Position numbers and translations under genes: made by a program | From: RGIG8767 sp045531685 | GTDB lineage: Bacteria; Bacillota; Clostridia; Lachnospirales; Lachnospiraceae | Assembly: GCA_045531685.1 (NCBI GenBank) | Contig: JAZSEL010000120.1 | Coordinates: forward strand, 9,711-73,710 | Reading direction: 5' to 3' | Length of the DNA stretch: 64,000 nucleotides | Notes under the pieces: generated by a model | Seen by the model: only the letters and a program-made list of their open reading frames with translations | Told to the model about the DNA's origin: nothing | Database searches by the model: none | In this document: positions 25,386 to 34,277 of the stretch, piece after piece | How the letters are laid out: every line of letters starts with the position of its first letter | How positions within the stretch are numbered: the first letter of the stretch is position 1

Positions 25386-25831
25386 GTGAGATATGCATGT
25401 ACACAAGTTCAATGGTAAGTGTTTTGATAATGTGGAGTCATGAATTTTAGGCGCCATTCATAGATTTGATGATTTATACGGATAAATTGTATCTTTGTTA
25501 CATTTATCCGTATTTTTAAGTGGGTTAAAAAAGGTGTAGTTTTGGGAAAATTCATAAAAACGGATATACGTATCATATTTGATTCTTATCTGTATTTTTG
25601 AATGGGAATTTTGGTATGAGAATGATTGGATGAAAAAAAGCATGATAAAAATACAGATAATATAGACAAAAGGCTTGCTTATCCGTAAAAAAAGAAAATT
25701 AGAAAAATGGTGAAGAAAATAGTTGGTTAGAATTACAGATAAAAACAACATAAGCTAAAAGGTATCCGTATTTTTGTTGAGTTTGGAAAATGGGCATAAT
25801 TTAACAGTGGGATAATACAAAATATAATAGG
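25386..25831. other. AT-rich intergenic spacer with serial inverted repeats
   Basis: No gene is seen. The stretch carries four successive copies of an inverted motif, ACGGATA or ACAGATA followed 15-30 bases later by TATCCGT or TATCTGT, most flanked by A or T tracts. The first copy forms the terminator at 25476-25517. The others lie at about 25556-25603, 25648-25692 and 25733-25783. Confidence 0.7.
25476..25517 (+). terminator. Terminator after DUF1893
   Basis: Perfect 12-bp stem: ATACGGATAAAT (25476-25487) with ATTTATCCGTAT (25502-25513), then TTTTT. Confidence 0.85.
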
Positions 25832-25893
25832 TTGACATGATTGGTCGAATGGATTAGACTTAAGAAAAAACAGAAAGTCTATTCTATTCGACC
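25832..25893 (+). promoter_or_regulatory. Promoter and likely operator of the BlaI/M56 operon
   Basis: TTGACA (25832-25837) and TAGACT (25855-25860) are 17 bases apart. An imperfect 20-bp inverted repeat (GGTCGAATGGATTAGACTTA at 25843-25862, complement at 25874-25893) covers the spacer, -10 box and start region. That is the expected place for an autorepressor site. It does not match the usual TACA-TGTA BlaI box. Confidence 0.6.
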
Positions 25894-25973
25894 TATTGTT
25901 TGTGAAAAATAATATTAGAATAATAGGAATTGATTACGTTTACGAAGATACTAGTCAGAGAAGGGAGAAAACT

Positions 25974-26339
25974 ATGTCATCACCGAAAGTATTTGAGAGT
26001 GAATATCGTTTTTGTTTGATATTGTGGGAGCATGAACCGGTAAAGAGCACAGAATTAGTAAAACTGTGCGAACAGGAATTAGGCTGGAAAAAAGCAACTA
26101 CATATACAGTGATTAAAAGGTTAAGTGAACGTGGTGTGGTGAAGAGCGAAGATGCTGTGGTGACTTCTTTGGTATCGAAGCAAGAAGTACAGAGAGCAGA
26201 GATGGAAGAGATGGTAGAGAAAACTTTTGAAGGTTCGTTGCCGGCTTTTGTTGCAGCATTTGCCAATCATGCGAGACTGAAAGAGGAAGATGCAAAGAAA
26301 CTGATGCAGATGATAGAAGGATTTCAAGTTGAGGAATAG
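25974..26339 (+). CDS. BlaI/MecI/CopY-type transcriptional repressor
   Basis: A 121-residue winged-helix repressor. It shows the family pattern ESEYRFCLILWEHEPVKSTEL, the recognition helix KKATTYTVIKRLSERGVV, the central VSKQEVQRAEMEEMV and the C-terminal dimerisation helices. ATG 25974 has AAGGGAG six bases upstream; the longer frame to 25896 lacks such support. It ends three bases before the M56 gene, the classic arrangement in which the membrane protease inactivates the repressor by proteolysis. Confidence 0.92.
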   Translation: MSSPKVFESEYRFCLILWEHEPVKSTELVKLCEQELGWKKATTYTVIKRLSERGVVKSEDAVVTSLVSKQEVQRAEMEEMVEKTFEGSLPAFVAAFANHARLKEEDAKKLMQMIEGFQVEE

Positions 26340-26342
26340 GTT

Positions 26343-28601
26343 ATGACAAATATATTTATAGATCTATGCAATCGTAGTATTCAAGCCGGATATTTAATCA
26401 TTGCTATTATACTGTTAAGAATTGCTTGGAAACGAGCCCCTAAATTGCTATATCGCTATTTATGGTGTCTGGTAGGACTTCGCCTTACATTACCGTTTAC
26501 ATTGGAAACAGTGTTTAGTTTGATTCCAAAGAAGTCAGTGATAAAGCCGGAGATTCTGTATTCGCAGAACCCATCAGTAGACACGGGGATTGAGATAATA
26601 AATCCGGCTGTAAATGTAGTCATTGCACAGAATTTTACACCGGATGTTACGGCAAGTGTGAATCCATTGCAAATTGTGATGGTGGTTTGTGCGTGGGTTT
26701 GGTTTATAGGGCTTGTAGTGTTGCTTTTATACAGTGTGATTAGTTATATCCGATTGCATTACAGAATGCGTGATGCGGTACTGCTTACAGAGAATATTTA
26801 TCAGAGTGAGAAGGTGAATTCACCTTTTGTATTCGGATTCATAAAGCCACGCATATATCTGTCTTATTCTTTAGAAGAGGAAAATCGGGCATATGTAATT
26901 GCCCATGAAAAAATGCACATTGAAAGAAAGGATTATCTGTTAAAACCAATAGCATTCCTAATTTTGGCAGTGTATTGGTTTAATCCCCTTGTTTGGATAG
27001 CATACTATCTGTTTTGTAAGGACGTGGAACTTTGTTGTGATGAGTGGGTAATCTGGAATTTGCCCGTTGAGGAAAAGAAAGCCTACGCAAAGGCACTTGT
27101 AATGTGCAGTACAGATAGGAAACTTGGTTATATCAGTCCACTTGCATTTGGAGAAAATGCGGTGAAAGAAAGAATTAAGAATATTTTGCATTATAAAAAT
27201 CCAACCTTATGGGGATTTGTGGGAATTTGTGTGGTCGTGTTGGTTGCAGTTATTTGTTTTATGACAAATCCTCGTGAAGAGAACGAAAATAATGTAATGT
27301 CAGACGATGGAACTATGATGGGGGATGTTACACCTGAAGGGTCACAGGAAGATAAATTAAACGAATCAGAAGGTCATAATAACAGTAGCAAATCCACAGA
27401 TTCCAGCCTTATTAACCTAACAGTGCCGGTTTTATTAAAAGAACCACCAATGCTTGGATTTAGTGACATGCTTTCCAGTCAGATGAATCAATTTGTGATT
27501 TCCCATAATGGTGCGGATTGGATCTATATCGATGCGCCTCTAACTGACGAGGGTGTATATGATTTGGTAAACGGAAACGAAGTGGGGATGGCATCAACGG
27601 GACTATATCCTACAGTGGCGGCAAAGACAGTGGAATGGTTGAAATTGCAGGAATATCAGGGAGTGGATTCTTGGCTGTACCGACTGACAAGTAATGTGTT
27701 ACCGGATGAAGTGGTTGTAAGAGAATATTCGTTGTATGAACTGGGAGATGAATATGCAGAAGTTCGTTCTGAAAAAAGATACACAAAGGACAATCTGCTG
27801 ATAGAATTAATTCCTGCCCGGATATATGAGATTACTGCAATTTGGGACAAATCACATTATGAGGAATGTGGTTATTATGGAGAAGCAAGATATATTCTTG
27901 TGACGGATACCGAGCTTGGAACGTATGATGAGATAAGACAATATCAAAGTCAGATGATGAATACCGTTAAAATATATGCACATATTAAGGAAATCTATGG
28001 AAATAAAATATTGATATCTTCTGATACGGATGAGTTTCCGGGAGCATTTGAGGTGATAATTCCGGAGGAGGTATGCAACATGGAAGATCTGCAAGGTGGT
28101 CAGGATATATTGATAAGAATGTATGATACAGGAATGGTGAATGAAAATGGTCGTATTCCTGTATATCAGGCAACGGAATTAAGGATTCATGTTGTAGAAG
28201 AACCGGAAGATATTTTACTAGACGATATTGTAAATAGTGAATACGAGGTAAATAATTTGGATGGGGTTACTCTCCAAATGGAAAAATACAATAGTAGTGG
28301 TGGAGATGTGGAAATAAGAAATACCACAGATAAAGATATTCGATTCGGAGAATGGTTTGAACTACAAGTACAGGTCAATGATAGGTGGTTTGCTCTACCA
28401 TATCGAATTGATAATGCAGCGTTTTATGAGGTGGCCTATGGGGCACCAAAAGATGAAACTATTATTCATGAGGTGGATTGGTCTTGGCTGTATGGTGAAC
28501 TGCCAAAAGGAACTTATCGAATTGTGAAAGATGTCATGGACTTTCGGGGAACGGGGGATTATACTAAGTACTATCTGGCAGATGAATTTAGCATAAAATA
28601 G
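26343..28601 (+). CDS. M56 (BlaR1-like) membrane metalloprotease sensor with unusual ectodomain
   Basis: A 752-residue protein. Membrane segments lie at about 10-25, 40-60, 100-130 and 205-225. The zinc protease motif HEKMH (His near 188) is followed by the third ligand in CDEW (near 234), then a TM helix near 290-308. The outer part of about 430 residues is not the penicillin-binding domain of BlaR1: it lacks SxxK/KTG-like motifs and ends in Ig-like strands (GTYRIVKDVMDFRG). The signal sensed is therefore unlikely to be a beta-lactam. It is expected to cleave the BlaI-type repressor encoded just upstream. Confidence 0.88.
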   Translation: MTNIFIDLCNRSIQAGYLIIAIILLRIAWKRAPKLLYRYLWCLVGLRLTLPFTLETVFSLIPKKSVIKPEILYSQNPSVDTGIEIINPAVNVVIAQNFTPDVTASVNPLQIVMVVCAWVWFIGLVVLLLYSVISYIRLHYRMRDAVLLTENIYQSEKVNSPFVFGFIKPRIYLSYSLEEENRAYVIAHEKMHIERKDYLLKPIAFLILAVYWFNPLVWIAYYLFCKDVELCCDEWVIWNLPVEEKKAYAKALVMCSTDRKLGYISPLAFGENAVKERIKNILHYKNPTLWGFVGICVVVLVAVICFMTNPREENENNVMSDDGTMMGDVTPEGSQEDKLNESEGHNNSSKSTDSSLINLTVPVLLKEPPMLGFSDMLSSQMNQFVISHNGADWIYIDAPLTDEGVYDLVNGNEVGMASTGLYPTVAAKTVEWLKLQEYQGVDSWLYRLTSNVLPDEVVVREYSLYELGDEYAEVRSEKRYTKDNLLIELIPARIYEITAIWDKSHYEECGYYGEARYILVTDTELGTYDEIRQYQSQMMNTVKIYAHIKEIYGNKILISSDTDEFPGAFEVIIPEEVCNMEDLQGGQDILIRMYDTGMVNENGRIPVYQATELRIHVVEEPEDILLDDIVNSEYEVNNLDGVTLQMEKYNSSGGDVEIRNTTDKDIRFGEWFELQVQVNDRWFALPYRIDNAAFYEVAYGAPKDETIIHEVDWSWLYGELPKGTYRIVKDVMDFRGTGDYTKYYLADEFSIK

Positions 28602-28636
28602 AAAGCCGGATAAATTAATGAATGGAGTAACAAAAG

Positions 28637-29173
28637 ATGATTACAAATAAAACAGAACGTCTGGTAGTGGCGGCATTATGTCTGGCATTGGGAATAATTA
28701 TTCCTCAGGCGTTCCATGTAATACCGGTAGCGAATACGGGAGGAGTTTTTCTGCCGATGCACATTCCGGTAATACTGTGCGGATATTTTGCGGGAGGAAT
28801 GTATGGTGCCCTGGTAGGCATTATGTGTCCGGTGTTAAGCTTTTTATTTACGGGGATGCCAAATGCGGCAAGATTGCCTTTTATGATTTGTGAGCTTGCG
28901 GTATATGGTTTGGCGGCAGGACTTGCATATAAGTTCTTTGAAAGAATGAATAAGACTATACGAGTTTATGTAACGCTTATTATTACCATGTTATGCGGAA
29001 GAATTGCTTACTTTTTCGGTATTGTTGTAGCAGTATACATATTAGGAATGAAGGAATTATCAGTTGGTGCAGTAATTAGTGCAGTTGTACTGGGAGTTCC
29101 GGGAATAATTATTCAGCTTATTTTGATTCCTGCCATTGTATTTGCAGTAGATAGAATGTTAAAGAATAAATAA
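28637..29173 (+). CDS. ECF transporter S component
   Basis: A 178-residue membrane protein with about six TM helices, the substrate-binding subunit of an energy-coupling-factor vitamin importer. The conserved region PMHIPVILCGYFAGG and YGALVGIMCPVLSFLF is typical of S components of the ThiW/HmpT/PanT-like groups. No EcfA or EcfT gene is near, as usual for shared-module ECF systems. The vitamin cannot be told. It starts 35 bp after the M56 gene, and a terminator follows. Confidence 0.85.
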   Translation: MITNKTERLVVAALCLALGIIIPQAFHVIPVANTGGVFLPMHIPVILCGYFAGGMYGALVGIMCPVLSFLFTGMPNAARLPFMICELAVYGLAAGLAYKFFERMNKTIRVYVTLIITMLCGRIAYFFGIVVAVYILGMKELSVGAVISAVVLGVPGIIIQLILIPAIVFAVDRMLKNK

Positions 29174-29181
29174 AAGTAACG

Positions 29182-29223
29182 AATACAGCATTGCTAAATT
29201 GAAACAGCGATGCTGTATTTTAG
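29182..29223 (+). terminator. Terminator after ECF S component
   Basis: AATACAGCATTGCT (29182-29195) pairs with AGCGATGCTGTATT (29206-29219) over 14 bp with one mismatch, then TTTT. Confidence 0.82.
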
Positions 29224-29288
29224 TGTTTTCTGTTGGTAAAACAAGTGATATAATGATTTTTTGTAAAAAAAAGCAAGGGAAGAGTAGT

Positions 29289-30674
29289 ATGTTTAAAATT
29301 AAAAAATTATTTGAACCAATTGATATGACAGAGGGAACACCATGGAAAAGTATTGTTATGTTTTCCATTCCTCTTTTAATCGGGAATATTGCCCAACAGC
29401 TGTACAATACGGTGGACAGCATTGTGGTAGGACATTACGTGGGTGACAATGCACTTGCAGCAGTAGGAAGTGCAGGACCTCTTTTTAATATGTTACTGGT
29501 ATTGTTTGTGGGAATATCAGCCGGTGTAGGGATTATGGTATCCCAGTATTTTGGGGCAAAAGACAGGGAGGAACTGTCTTATACCATCGGAACCAGTCTG
29601 ATTCTGACAGTATTAGCTTCGTTGTTGATTATGATTGCGGTTCCCCCAATTACCAAAGATTTGTTACGGCTTTTAAATACACCGGATTCGATTCTGAATG
29701 ATTGTACCTCTTATTTGGTAATTTTAATGTATGGGGCACTTGGGCTTGCATTTTATAATATTCTGAGCGGAATTTTACGTGGAATGGGAGACTCCTTTTC
29801 AGCGTTGTATTATTTGCTCATTGCGACCGTATTAAATATTGTGTTGGATGTTTTATTTGTTGCAAAATTCAACATGGGCGTATCGGGAGTGGCACTTGCA
29901 ACAGCCATTGCACAGGGAGTATCCTCCATTATGTGCCTGTGGAAGTTAATGCATATGAAAGAATTCTTTGACTTGGGAAGAAACGAGCTGAAGCTGTCTA
30001 AGCGTCATGTGAAGCAGATTATTCAGTTGGGAATTCCGTCCGGGTTGACCCAGGCGATTTTCTCATCTGCAATGATAGTGGTGCAGTCCCTTACCAACAG
30101 CTTTGGGGAAATGTTTATTGCAGCCAATGTTATTGTTATGCGAGTAGACGGATTTGCCATGATGCCAAACTTCTCATTCGGTATGGCCATGACTACTTAT
30201 GCCGGACAGAACGTAGGTGCCAAGAAGATGGACAGAGTAATCAAAGGGGCAAAGCAGGGTACCTTAATAGCGGTTGGTTGTTCCACTGTGATTACAGGCG
30301 TGATTTTGCTCTTTGGTAAGCATTTGATGGCTGTATTTACCAAGACAAGTGAATTGGTTGATATGAGTATGTATATGATGAGTATTCTGGCGGTTGGCTA
30401 TATTGCCATGGCGGTTACCCAGAGCTTGTCAGGTGTTATGAGAGGTGCCGGAGATACGGTGACTCCGATGTGGATTTCTTTAATTAATACGGTTGTTATC
30501 CGTGTACCTTTAGCATACGGTATTTCCTATGCAACCAGAAGTCCTGAGCTTCCATACGGAAGGAGTGAGTGTATTCAGGTATCCCTGCTTGTTACCTGGA
30601 TATTGGGAGCATGCATTACAGCCTTCTTTTATAAGAGGGGCAAATGGAAAACCAAGGGAATTATGGTAGAATAA
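29289..30674 (+). CDS. MATE family multidrug/sodium antiporter
   Basis: A 461-residue twelve-TM exporter. The two MATE halves begin TPWKSIVMFSIPLLIGNI and VKQIIQLGIPSGLTQAIF; other family markers are QQLYNTVDSIVVG and SGVMRGAGDTVTPMW. ATG 29289 is chosen over the ATG at 29199, which would lie inside the upstream terminator, because AAGGGAAGAG precedes it. Expected to expel drugs or metabolites using a sodium or proton gradient; the substrate is unknown. Single-gene unit between two terminators. Confidence 0.92.
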   Translation: MFKIKKLFEPIDMTEGTPWKSIVMFSIPLLIGNIAQQLYNTVDSIVVGHYVGDNALAAVGSAGPLFNMLLVLFVGISAGVGIMVSQYFGAKDREELSYTIGTSLILTVLASLLIMIAVPPITKDLLRLLNTPDSILNDCTSYLVILMYGALGLAFYNILSGILRGMGDSFSALYYLLIATVLNIVLDVLFVAKFNMGVSGVALATAIAQGVSSIMCLWKLMHMKEFFDLGRNELKLSKRHVKQIIQLGIPSGLTQAIFSSAMIVVQSLTNSFGEMFIAANVIVMRVDGFAMMPNFSFGMAMTTYAGQNVGAKKMDRVIKGAKQGTLIAVGCSTVITGVILLFGKHLMAVFTKTSELVDMSMYMMSILAVGYIAMAVTQSLSGVMRGAGDTVTPMWISLINTVVIRVPLAYGISYATRSPELPYGRSECIQVSLLVTWILGACITAFFYKRGKWKTKGIMVE

Positions 30675-30701
30675 TTAAATTGAGTATATAGGGTAAATTG
30701 A

Positions 30702-30732
30702 CTCCGAGGCTTAAGTGTCCCGGAGCTTTTTT
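30702..30732 (+). terminator. Terminator after MATE gene
   Basis: CTCCG-GG (30702-30709) pairs with CCCGGAG (30719-30725), followed by six T. Confidence 0.75.
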
Positions 30733-30740
30733 ATGCAAAA

Positions 30741-30803
30741 CAATATTAATTTATCGAAAAACGATAAATTAATATTGCAAAACGATTTGAATAGTAGTAT
30801 AGT
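30741..30803 (+). promoter_or_regulatory. Promoter with 16-bp perfect palindrome (DUF2975/XRE operon)
   Basis: CAATATTAATTTATCG (30741-30756) and its exact complement (30762-30777) flank AAAAA. The right arm overlaps the -35 box TTGCAA (30775-30780), which sits 17 bases before the -10 box TATAGT (30798-30803). The site is well placed to be bound by the small XRE regulator encoded in the operon. Confidence 0.75.
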
Positions 30804-30885
30804 ATGGTCATAAGATAAGAGTAGGAAAGTCATAGCCTATTCGTACATGCAAAAGAATGTGTAAAAAAACAGAAAGGGAACGGGT

Positions 30886-31341
30886 ATGAAAGAGGAAAAT
30901 GTAATCCGGTTAACCAAGTTTTTACTTGATTTTATGTATTTTGCGGGAATGGTTGTAACGGTAAGCTTACCTTGGAGCGTGAAGTGGATAGGGACCACGT
31001 TTAACTATCAGCCTTTTAAAGAGAATTATCACGAAGTGGTGCTGATTTATATAGTGCTTGGCTGTCTGGCGGTACTGATTATAGGAGAGCTGCGCAAGAT
31101 GTTCCGGACGGTGCTTGCCAACGATTCCTTTGTTATGGGAAATGTAGTAAGTTTGCAGAGGATGGGAACCTATAGTTTTCTGATTGCAGTCATTTGTTTT
31201 GTCAGAAGCGTGCTATATGTAACAATCGCCATGACAACTTTGATTCTGGTATTTGTGATTGCCGGACTATTCAGTAAGGTGCTGGCTTTTGTATTTAAGC
31301 AGGCCATTGAGTATAAAGAAGAAAATGACCTGACAATATAA
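30886..31341 (+). CDS. DUF2975 family membrane protein
   Basis: A 151-residue protein with four TM segments matching DUF2975 (YoaS-like), including FRTVLANDSFVMGNVVSLQRM and the C-terminal FKQAIEYKEENDLTI. Proteins of this family are encoded beside a small YozG-like XRE regulator, as here (80 bp downstream). Role unknown; probably the membrane partner of that regulator. AAAGGGA precedes the ATG. Confidence 0.85.
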   Translation: MKEENVIRLTKFLLDFMYFAGMVVTVSLPWSVKWIGTTFNYQPFKENYHEVVLIYIVLGCLAVLIIGELRKMFRTVLANDSFVMGNVVSLQRMGTYSFLIAVICFVRSVLYVTIAMTTLILVFVIAGLFSKVLAFVFKQAIEYKEENDLTI

Positions 31342-31421
31342 GAGAGAAGCAAAAGAGGATGCAGATAAAAAGAGCAGTGATGTTACAGATGGGTATATAG
31401 GAGCAGAATAAGCGAGGATAT

Positions 31422-31658
31422 ATGGCAATTATAATTAATTTGGATGTAATGATGGCAAAGCGTAAGATAGGACTTACGGAGCTGGCGGGAGAAGTAGACA
31501 TTACCCTGGCAAATTTGTCTATATTAAAAAATAACAAAGCAAAGGCCATCCGGTTGTCTACCCTGGATGCCATATGCAAAGCACTTCATTGTCAACCGGG
31601 AGATATCTTGGAATACACGGAAGATGAGACCGGCATAGAAATTGTGGCAGAAGAATAG
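31422..31658 (+). CDS. Small XRE-type regulator (YozG-like)
   Basis: A 78-residue helix-turn-helix protein: LDVMMAKRKIGLTELAGEV, recognition region TLANLSILKNNKAKAIR, then LDAICKALHCQPGDILEY, the Cro/C1 pattern of the YozG group. The short C-terminal tail is acidic. It is paired with DUF2975 and probably binds the palindrome at 30741-30777. GAGG sits close before the ATG. Confidence 0.88.
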   Translation: MAIIINLDVMMAKRKIGLTELAGEVDITLANLSILKNNKAKAIRLSTLDAICKALHCQPGDILEYTEDETGIEIVAEE

Positions 31659-31756
31659 AAGACAGAATGGCATAGAAGTGTCAGCAGAATAAAAAGAACA
31701 TAGCACGCAGTGGCGTGTCATTATAAAAAGTAGTAAGAAAAAAGGGAGAATCAAAT

Positions 31757-33445
31757 ATGGAAAATACAAATGTAAGTCTGCCAAATCAGCAGGCCTTGTT
31801 AAGTGCACCTAAAAATCAGGAATTAAAGATTTATGTGGAACGTCCGGAGAGCATCCGCACGGAGAGTATTTGCAAAGAAAAAGCAAATGCGGAACAAATG
31901 AAAAAATCTGCGGAATGGTTTCAAACAATTGCTCCGGGAAGTTTGTTATACGCCATTTTTTATGCGGTATGCATGTACCGGAATACGGAGGGAATTACTT
32001 TCCCTTTTTGCGTAGGCGCTACCCTTTACTTTTTCTTGTATTATGCGAAAAAATTCTGTGTTACCGTGAAAAAATGCGACTTGTTTTTACTGACGGCAAT
32101 GGTACTTCTGGGAGTGATAACCTGTACGACGGATTCAACGGTGCTGATTATTTTGAATAAGCTGGTAATAGCCGGTTCAATGGCTATCTGGCTTTTGGAA
32201 TTGTTTTATGATGTGACGGGATGGAGCTTTGCATCTTTCATAAAGGCTGGTTGTTATGCTGTGTTTGGGGGAATCGGACATTTCATAACACCTTACATTG
32301 ACGGAGTGTCATACCTGAAATTGCGAAAAGAAAGAACAGGGAAAGCACCGCTTGATGAAGCTAAGAAGCAAAAATACACAGCCATAGCCATTGGTGTCGG
32401 AATCAGTATCCCTATGCTTTTTGTGATTATTATGCTTTTATCCAGTGCGGATGTATTTTTTAAGGAATTTTTTGACCACTTGGCAGATACCTTGTTTTCA
32501 TGGGAACTTCCGGAGCTCTTAAGAGAGCATTTCTTTGGTGTTACGGCAACAATCGTTATTATGTTTTCTCTGGCATACGGAATGATTCTTTACCTGTCAA
32601 ATAAAAACGGAATCGAAGAAGTGGTAAAAACCCAAGAACAAAAGTGGAATGCCTACATAGCGATTACCTTTAGCAGTATTATCGGAGTGGTTTATGTCTT
32701 ATTTGCAGGGATTCAGATATTGGGATTATTCATGGGGAAATTAGCATTACCGGATGGCTATACTTACGCAGGATATGCAAGAGAAGGCTTTTTTCAATTG
32801 GCGTTTGTTTGTTTCTTTAATATTTGTCTGGTACTGGTATGTATGGCATGCTTTGAAGAGAGTAAAGTGCTTAAGGGAATTATGCTTGTGCTTTGCGGAT
32901 GTACTTATATTATGTTAGTATCCAGTGCTTATCGGATGGTGCTGTACATTAAGGTGTATCATTTGACATTCCTTAGAGTATTCGTATTATGGGCACTTGC
33001 GGTAATGGCAATTGCCATGGCCGGAATTGTGACACTTATTTTTATAAAAAGATTTCCGATATTCCGTTATCTGTTAATCAGCATTCTGGTTTTGTATGTG
33101 GGATTTGCGGCAGCACATCCGGATTATTGGATTGCTACTTATAATATCCGTAAGGCAGAAGCCGGGGAAGATGTAGATGAGTATCACCTATTGTTTAACC
33201 TTTCGTTGGATGCGGCGGTGCCTATTTTGACAAGCTATGAAGAGGAAATACTCAATCCGGAAAAGTATTTTAACGAATATACAGAAGTATGGGAGTTAAC
33301 AAATACGGCGGTACGGTTACAGAATTACGTAGAGCGGATTGAAGAAGAGACAGAAACACTGCAGGGAAGAAAATTTAACATAAGCAAAGCGGTTGCCGCC
33401 TATATGAACGGGCAGTATGTGGGACAGAATGCAGATGAAACATAA
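31757..33445 (+). CDS. DUF4173 (DUF4153-like) polytopic membrane protein
   Basis: A 562-residue protein. About 60 polar N-terminal residues are followed by 11-12 hydrophobic segments and a hydrophilic C-terminus of about 110 residues. The pattern and the central NGIEEVVKTQEQKWNAYIAITF fit DUF4173. Members often follow DUF2975/XRE pairs in Clostridia and have no known function. AGGGAGA precedes the ATG; the gap to the XRE gene is about 100 bp with no terminator, so all three probably share a transcript. Confidence 0.82.
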   Translation: MENTNVSLPNQQALLSAPKNQELKIYVERPESIRTESICKEKANAEQMKKSAEWFQTIAPGSLLYAIFYAVCMYRNTEGITFPFCVGATLYFFLYYAKKFCVTVKKCDLFLLTAMVLLGVITCTTDSTVLIILNKLVIAGSMAIWLLELFYDVTGWSFASFIKAGCYAVFGGIGHFITPYIDGVSYLKLRKERTGKAPLDEAKKQKYTAIAIGVGISIPMLFVIIMLLSSADVFFKEFFDHLADTLFSWELPELLREHFFGVTATIVIMFSLAYGMILYLSNKNGIEEVVKTQEQKWNAYIAITFSSIIGVVYVLFAGIQILGLFMGKLALPDGYTYAGYAREGFFQLAFVCFFNICLVLVCMACFEESKVLKGIMLVLCGCTYIMLVSSAYRMVLYIKVYHLTFLRVFVLWALAVMAIAMAGIVTLIFIKRFPIFRYLLISILVLYVGFAAAHPDYWIATYNIRKAEAGEDVDEYHLLFNLSLDAAVPILTSYEEEILNPEKYFNEYTEVWELTNTAVRLQNYVERIEEETETLQGRKFNISKAVAAYMNGQYVGQNADET

Positions 33446-33556
33446 AACAGGGTGTTTGCAATTCTTATAATTGTATTAACTTTGTCCCGGAATGGTTGAT
33501 TAAAGAAATTGCCTATGCTAGAATTTGAAAAAACTTGAAAAGAGAAGGTAGATAGT

Positions 33557-34039
33557 ATGGCAAATAAAGCAGAATTATTTGATGCAGTATGTGCATATAT
33601 GAATGAACAGAAGTGGAGATATGAGCATAATGAGGAGAAGACTATGATCCGCAGTATAGTAAAGGTACAGTGCAAGCTGCAGACGGTCCGTATTCTCATT
33701 GCCTTTGGAGAAACAGAATTTGCAGTATTTGGGATTCCGAATATGACCGCAGACGAGAATACAAGAGATTCTGTTATGGAATATATTACAAAAATCAATT
33801 TAGGAATGCGTAACGGTAACTTTTTATTGAATCCGGCTAACGGAGAGGTACGTTACCGCACCTATGTGAATGCAAGAGGCATGAATGAAATTTCTAAGGA
33901 AGTTATTGCAGAAGCTATTTTGGTTCCGGCCATGATGCTTGACCGTTACGGCAATGGTCTGGCAGCCCTGATGATGGGCTATTCCAGTCCGGATGCAGAA
34001 ATTGAAAACGCTCACAAACCATTGGGAAATCCTTCGTAA
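33557..34039 (+). CDS. YbjN-domain protein
   Basis: A 160-residue cytoplasmic protein matching the YbjN/type III secretion chaperone-like fold: N-terminal KAELFDAVCAYMNEQKW, a strand-rich middle (VRILIAFGETEFAVFGI), then MEYITKINLGMRNGNFLLN and EVRYRTYVNARG. It is a putative sensory transduction or chaperone regulator, with no enzymatic motif. GAAGG lies upstream of the ATG. A terminator overlaps its stop codon. Confidence 0.8.
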   Translation: MANKAELFDAVCAYMNEQKWRYEHNEEKTMIRSIVKVQCKLQTVRILIAFGETEFAVFGIPNMTADENTRDSVMEYITKINLGMRNGNFLLNPANGEVRYRTYVNARGMNEISKEVIAEAILVPAMMLDRYGNGLAALMMGYSSPDAEIENAHKPLGNPS

Positions 34040-34055
34040 GAAGGGTTTCTTTTTT
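34027..34055 (+). terminator. Terminator overlapping the YbjN stop codon
   Basis: AAATCCTTC (34027-34035) pairs with GAAGGGTTT (34040-34048, one G-U pair); the loop contains the TAA stop. A run of T follows. Confidence 0.8.
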
Positions 34056-34277
34056 CGTATAAAAGGATTATAGGGAGGATGGATATTGCCTAAAAATGGG
34101 ATTTCCTGCAAAAAATGGTTTGACTTACAAAGTATCCTCTGTTAATGTAGTAATGGAAACTATGTGTGGGATTATTAGAAAAGATAAAAGGCGTTTTTTA
34201 AAAACACAACAAGAGATAAGAAAAACGTATTGATTTGTCCATAGTTTTCATAAGGCAAAAAGAAATGAGGAACTATC

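Noticed and set aside
26343..28601. Beta-lactam sensor BlaR1
   Set aside because: The outer domain has no penicillin-binding SxxK/SxN/KTG pattern; only the M56 protease part is shared.
33824..34111. Minus-strand ORF over the YbjN terminator
   Set aside because: No initiation signal, overlaps a strongly supported gene and a terminator.
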